Assembly: GCA_027488935.1 (NCBI GenBank)
Contig: JAIYAP010000061.1
Span: 1 to 64,000, forward strand
From: Saprospiraceae bacterium
GTDB lineage: Bacteria > Bacteroidota > Bacteroidia > Chitinophagales > Saprospiraceae
DNA length: 64,000 nt
Reading direction: 5' to 3'
Part shown: positions 61,042 to 64,000 of the stretch, one piece after another
Numbering within the stretch: the first letter of the stretch is position 1
How the letters are laid out: each line of letters starts with the position of its first letter
The notes under the pieces: generated by a model
The model's input: the letters and a program-made list of their open reading frames with translations, nothing else
Told to the model about the DNA's origin: nothing
Databases searched by the model: none
Made by a program: the position numbers and the translations under genes

Positions 61042-61100
61042 GCGTAAATTTTATTGACGGGGCGACTTTTTCAGTCACCCCGCCAATAAAATTTACACGC
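61042..61100. repeat. Very long hairpin (26-28-bp arms)
   Basis: The left arm (61042-61067) reads gcgtaaattttattg followed by acggggcgact; the right arm (61073-61100) is agtcaccccgc followed by caataaaatttacacgc. The two pair nearly perfectly around a five-base loop, tttttc-like. It lies 20 bases beyond the stop of murB (which reads leftwards), so it may end its transcript or be a small palindromic element. Confidence 0.9.
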
Positions 61101-61119
61101 TATCACAAATCCTTGATTC

Positions 61120-62124
61120 CTACAAAATATTCACCTCCGCTTCCAACCGCACCCCAAACCGGGCCCACACGGAATCAATAATCGCAAAAGCCAGCGCTTT
61201 TACTTCCGCCCCGGTAGCACCGCCGTAATTGACCAGCACCAAGGCCTGCTTTTCATAAGCGCCTGTATTGCCCACCCGTTTGCCTTTCCAGCCACACTGT
61301 TCGATGAGCCAACCTGCCGGAATTTTCACCCGACCATTGGGCAAATCAAACGAAACCACGTTGGGATTATCGGTCCGAATAGCCTCCAACACGCTGCGAT
61401 CTACTTCCGGATTTTTAAAAAAACTACCACAATTGCCAATCTGGGCAGGGTCCGGCAACTTGGAACGCCGAATTTGAATAATGGCGGCACTGATGTCGGC
61501 GATGCCGGGATTTTCAACCTTTTGTTCTGCCAGGGTGCGGGTAATATCGCCGTAACTTAATTGCAAGCGATGCTGATGTTGCGTGAGGGAAAACGTAACC
61601 GAGGTAATACAAAATTTGCCTTTACCTTCTTTTTTAAAATAACTATCGCGGTAGCCAAATTGGCATTGCGCTTTATTGAACCGACAAATTTTGCCCGTTT
61701 CGAGCGCAACCGCCTCCAAATGCACAAAAACATCCTTAATTTCTACGCCATACGCGCCAATGTTCTGCACCGGCGATGCTCCCACCGTACCGGGAATAAG
61801 ACTTAAATTCTCTACGCCGCCCAAACCGTTTTCTACGGCCCATAGCACAAATGCATGCCAATTAACGCCACCCCCTACTTTTACCCACACTTTGTTGTTA
61901 AATTTGCGCACGATTTCAATGCCCTCAATGGCGTTGTGTACCACCAGCCCCGGGATGTCCTGTGTAAGCAGCAAATTACTGCCGCCACCCAAAACCATCA
62001 CGGGTTTTATGCCCATTTTTAAGACTTTTTGCAAATCCGCGACCTGTTCAATCCGTTCGTAATACTGTGCATGGACTTCAATTCCAAAGGTATTAAAAGG
62101 CAAAAGCGAAAAATGTTGGTGCAT
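61120..62124 (-). CDS. murB: UDP-N-acetylenolpyruvoylglucosamine reductase
   Basis: The protein has 334 residues. It reduces the enolpyruvyl group to give UDP-MurNAc in peptidoglycan synthesis, using FAD and NADPH. ATG 62124 (MHQHFSLLPFNTFGIEV) matches the conserved NTFG start; upstream frame has no homologous sequence. The FAD-binding part has MVLGGGSNLLLTQ and LIPGTVGASPVQNIGAYGVE. The catalytic region has CQFGYRDSYFKK and IGNCGSFFKNPEV, and the C-terminus has PAGWLIEQCGWKG, matching the type-I enzyme. The gene stands alone. Confidence 0.98.
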   Translation of the reverse strand: MHQHFSLLPFNTFGIEVHAQYYERIEQVADLQKVLKMGIKPVMVLGGGSNLLLTQDIPGLVVHNAIEGIEIVRKFNNKVWVKVGGGVNWHAFVLWAVENGLGGVENLSLIPGTVGASPVQNIGAYGVEIKDVFVHLEAVALETGKICRFNKAQCQFGYRDSYFKKEGKGKFCITSVTFSLTQHQHRLQLSYGDITRTLAEQKVENPGIADISAAIIQIRRSKLPDPAQIGNCGSFFKNPEVDRSVLEAIRTDNPNVVSFDLPNGRVKIPAGWLIEQCGWKGKRVGNTGAYEKQALVLVNYGGATGAEVKALAFAIIDSVWARFGVRLEAEVNIL

Positions 62125-62360
62125 AACGATTGACTTGAACGGCAAAAGCGCAAAGATAAATCCTGAAGTGGGATGCTTTACAAAAACTTTAAATGCACAT
62201 ACCCGGCCAAAACCCAGCCCTTTCTGTCTAAACCATGCATGACGGAAGTTTAAAGGCTTGAAAGTACATATAAATGTAGCAATGCGACATTCATGTAATT
62301 TTTTTGGCAAGCATTTCGCTACTATTATTTTTTTTAATCCCGTCTCAAAAGCGATTTTTT

Positions 62361-63350
62361 ATGAAACTAACACTACTCATTGCGGCTTTCATTGCGTTTA
62401 CCGTGCCCTTAACGGCACAACAAGAGTCGATGTACACCCAGTACATGTTTAACAAAACCTTGTTTAACCCGGCTTGTGTTGGCTCCAACGGACATTTAAC
62501 CGCCAACATCATCCACCGGCAGCAGTGGATTGGCTTCGAAGGCGCCCCGGTTACCCAGGCTTTAGGGGTGCATTCTCCCTTGCGCAGCGAAAAAATTGGT
62601 GCCGGATTTAGTCTTCAACGCGATAAAATTGGCAGCACGGAAATGTATGATCTGTTTGCTGCCTATGCCTATCAATTTCAAGTAGGCTACAACCTGAAAC
62701 TTTCCATCGGCGTTCAAGGAGGCTTTACCAACTGGCATGCGGATTGGAGCGGTATCAACCTGGAGCAAACTACCGATCAGGTTTTTCAACAAAATTTAAA
62801 TTTTTGGAAACCCAATTTTGGTGCGGGTGCTTATTTATTCAGCAAGCAATTTTATGTGGGCTTGGGTTGTCCCAAATTGCTGGAATACGATTTAAGTAAG
62901 GCAAAAAACGATCAAAATCCGGTATTTGGCAGCACCTATCGGCATTTTTATGGCACCGTCGGCGCTGTATTTCCTATTGGCAGCAGTGCAATGGTATTTC
63001 GGCCAAGCGCGATGGTCAAAACGGCCGGCTTAGGGAGCAGTTACCTGCGCAACGATGGTAAACAACGCATTGGAGCACCGACCACCATCGATTTGGACGC
63101 CTCCGTTTTTATGCAGGAAACCCTTTGGTTGGGCCTGGCTTTTCGCAGCGCTTTTTCGAAACAATACCAATCTGCCGAATCGGTGGATATCCGGGCTGCC
63201 TGGTATTTTCGAAATGGCTTACGCATGGGCGTTACGTACGACATTTTATTGAGTAAAATTCGAAAAGCCAGCGCAGGATCCGTGGAACTGATGTTGGGTT
63301 ACGAATTTGATATTAAAATTAATAAAGTAGCCTCCCCGCGCTATTTTTAA
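62361..63350 (+). CDS. PorP/SprF-family type IX secretion membrane protein
   Basis: The protein has 329 residues from ATG 62361, with a signal peptide ending PLTAQ. The family opening is QESMYTQYMFNKTLFNPACVG and HRQQWIGFEGAP. The rest is a beta-barrel pattern, ending SPRYF. PorP/SprF proteins are outer-membrane components that work with T9SS type-B cargo. The next gene, starting 21 bases downstream, is a TPR/PD40 protein of the type usually found with PorP; here no type-B cargo gene lies immediately upstream. Confidence 0.93.
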   Translation: MKLTLLIAAFIAFTVPLTAQQESMYTQYMFNKTLFNPACVGSNGHLTANIIHRQQWIGFEGAPVTQALGVHSPLRSEKIGAGFSLQRDKIGSTEMYDLFAAYAYQFQVGYNLKLSIGVQGGFTNWHADWSGINLEQTTDQVFQQNLNFWKPNFGAGAYLFSKQFYVGLGCPKLLEYDLSKAKNDQNPVFGSTYRHFYGTVGAVFPIGSSAMVFRPSAMVKTAGLGSSYLRNDGKQRIGAPTTIDLDASVFMQETLWLGLAFRSAFSKQYQSAESVDIRAAWYFRNGLRMGVTYDILLSKIRKASAGSVELMLGYEFDIKINKVASPRYF

Positions 63351-63371
63351 AACAAACCTGACCAACCAATC

Positions 63372-64000
63372 ATGATCCGTATTTGCAGTTTATTATTTTG
63401 CTACACCTTATTGTTTGCCGCACAAGCATCCGCCCAATCCATCAACTTGCGCCGTGCAGGCGATGCAATGCAGGAACTGGATTATATGACCGCCATCCTG
63501 CTGTATCAACAAACCCTTCAAAATGAAGATGTTGCAGAGGCGAAAATCAACCTCGCTGAATGTTACCGCAAGATTAACGACACCGAAAATGCCGAGTATT
63601 GGTACGAAAAAGTAGTGCGATTGCCCAATCCGAAGCCTATATATAAACTGTATTATGCCATGATGCTGCAGGCAAATGGCAAAAATCTATCGGCCAAACC
63701 CTGGCTGCAACAATACCTGCAAGAAAATCCCGATGATGCCCGCGGCCAGTTTTTGCTCAAATCCTGCGAAGTGGAAGCGTCTTTGAAAACCCGAAACCGC
63801 GATATTTATGTCGTGACCCCCCTGCCATTTAATTCAAATTTGGACGATTTTAGCCCGTCTCTCATCGACGATCAAATTATTTTTGCCAGCGACCGCGACC
63901 GTGGAACGATCATCAAACGCACCAGTATGTGGACGGGCAACCCGTTTTCTGATTTGTATGCCTTGCAGTATAAAAGGGCGGGTGCACAACCAGGTGATTT
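63372..64000 (+). CDS. TPR and PD40 repeat protein, PorE/OmpA-like (3' end outside window)
   Basis: The first 209 residues are visible and the gene runs off the right edge. A signal peptide (MIRICSLLFCYTL...ASAQ) is followed by TPR-like helices (MTAILLYQQTLQNEDVAEAK; NLAECYRKINDTENAEYWYE) and then the first PD40/WD40-like strand, DDFSPSLIDDQIIFASDRD. This order is that of T9SS-associated PorE/OmpA-family lipoproteins, which add a C-terminal OmpA domain to hold peptidoglycan; that part is not in the window. It follows the PorP/SprF gene by 21 bases. Confidence 0.85.
   Translation, partial: MIRICSLLFCYTLLFAAQASAQSINLRRAGDAMQELDYMTAILLYQQTLQNEDVAEAKINLAECYRKINDTENAEYWYEKVVRLPNPKPIYKLYYAMMLQANGKNLSAKPWLQQYLQENPDDARGQFLLKSCEVEASLKTRNRDIYVVTPLPFNSNLDDFSPSLIDDQIIFASDRDRGTIIKRTSMWTGNPFSDLYALQYKRAGAQPGD

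Noticed and set aside
1-64000. tRNA, rRNA or riboswitch genes
   Set aside because: No cloverleaf with TTCRANY loop, rRNA-like sequence or recognised riboswitch core was found by reading the gaps; a covariance-model search was not possible.

Overview
This 64-kb window looks like chromosomal DNA from a member of the Bacteroidota, most likely the Saprospiria (Haliscomenobacter/Lewinella-like). The main evidence is type IX secretion (T9SS). Six proteins end in a type-A sorting domain and three in the gliding-motility-associated type-B domain. There are also two PorP/SprF-family proteins, SprB-type and PKD repeat proteins, and a DUF1800/DUF1501 pair. Several genes have TTG...TAnnTTTG promoters, the form used by Bacteroidota sigma-A. 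I see no rRNA, tRNA, CRISPR array, insertion sequence or prophage gene.

Layout, left to right. (1) 1-7.7 kb: a 16-bp tandem repeat, then a GNAT / AMP-ligase / SDR / Crp-Fnr group, a small membrane protein gene with repeat clusters on both sides, a release-factor-like protein, a second GNAT enzyme and a lipoprotein serpin. (2) 7.8-25.5 kb: a giant SprB/HYR surface protein on the minus strand. It diverges from a probable glucan-degradation locus on the plus strand: a membrane-tethered beta-propeller/LuxR-HTH regulator, a secreted GH144-like glucanase, a six-module surface glycan-binding protein, a glycoamylase-like/esterase fusion and a GH3 beta-glucosidase. No SusC/SusD pair is present. (3) 25.7-30.4 kb: an outer-membrane barrel, then housekeeping genes (ruvB, a membrane protein, a deoxynucleoside kinase, folK, an alpha/beta hydrolase). 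(4) 30.6-41.1 kb: a SprB-repeat type-B protein, a very large TraB/GumN fusion, a PorP/SprF protein and a thioredoxin-domain protein. (5) 41.1-51.1 kb: hairpin-rich intergenic DNA, an M43 peptidase, a PKD-repeat type-B protein with a small lipoprotein and an M64 peptidase, then a secreted beta-propeller protein. (6) 51.3-56.5 kb: a DUF1800 / DUF1501 / type-B surface-protein operon. (7) 56.6-60.9 kb: a protoglobin / 37-residue membrane peptide / DUF2024 / cysteine-tailed MarR / TlpA-like operon, with a 19-bp palindrome inside its promoter, followed by a thioredoxin-TPR protein. (8) 61-64 kb: murB on the minus strand, then a PorP/SprF gene and a truncated TPR/PD40 (PorE-like) gene running off the right edge.

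The two most interesting units are the SusCD-less beta-glucan locus, with its glycosidase-esterase fusion, and the protoglobin/MarR operon, which reads as a self-regulated gas or redox sensing module. A third theme is recurrent intergenic architecture. One hairpin sequence serves as the terminator at four places, and there are several palindromic or inverted-repeat families. Family names are assigned by recognising motifs in the translated sequence; no database search was run.
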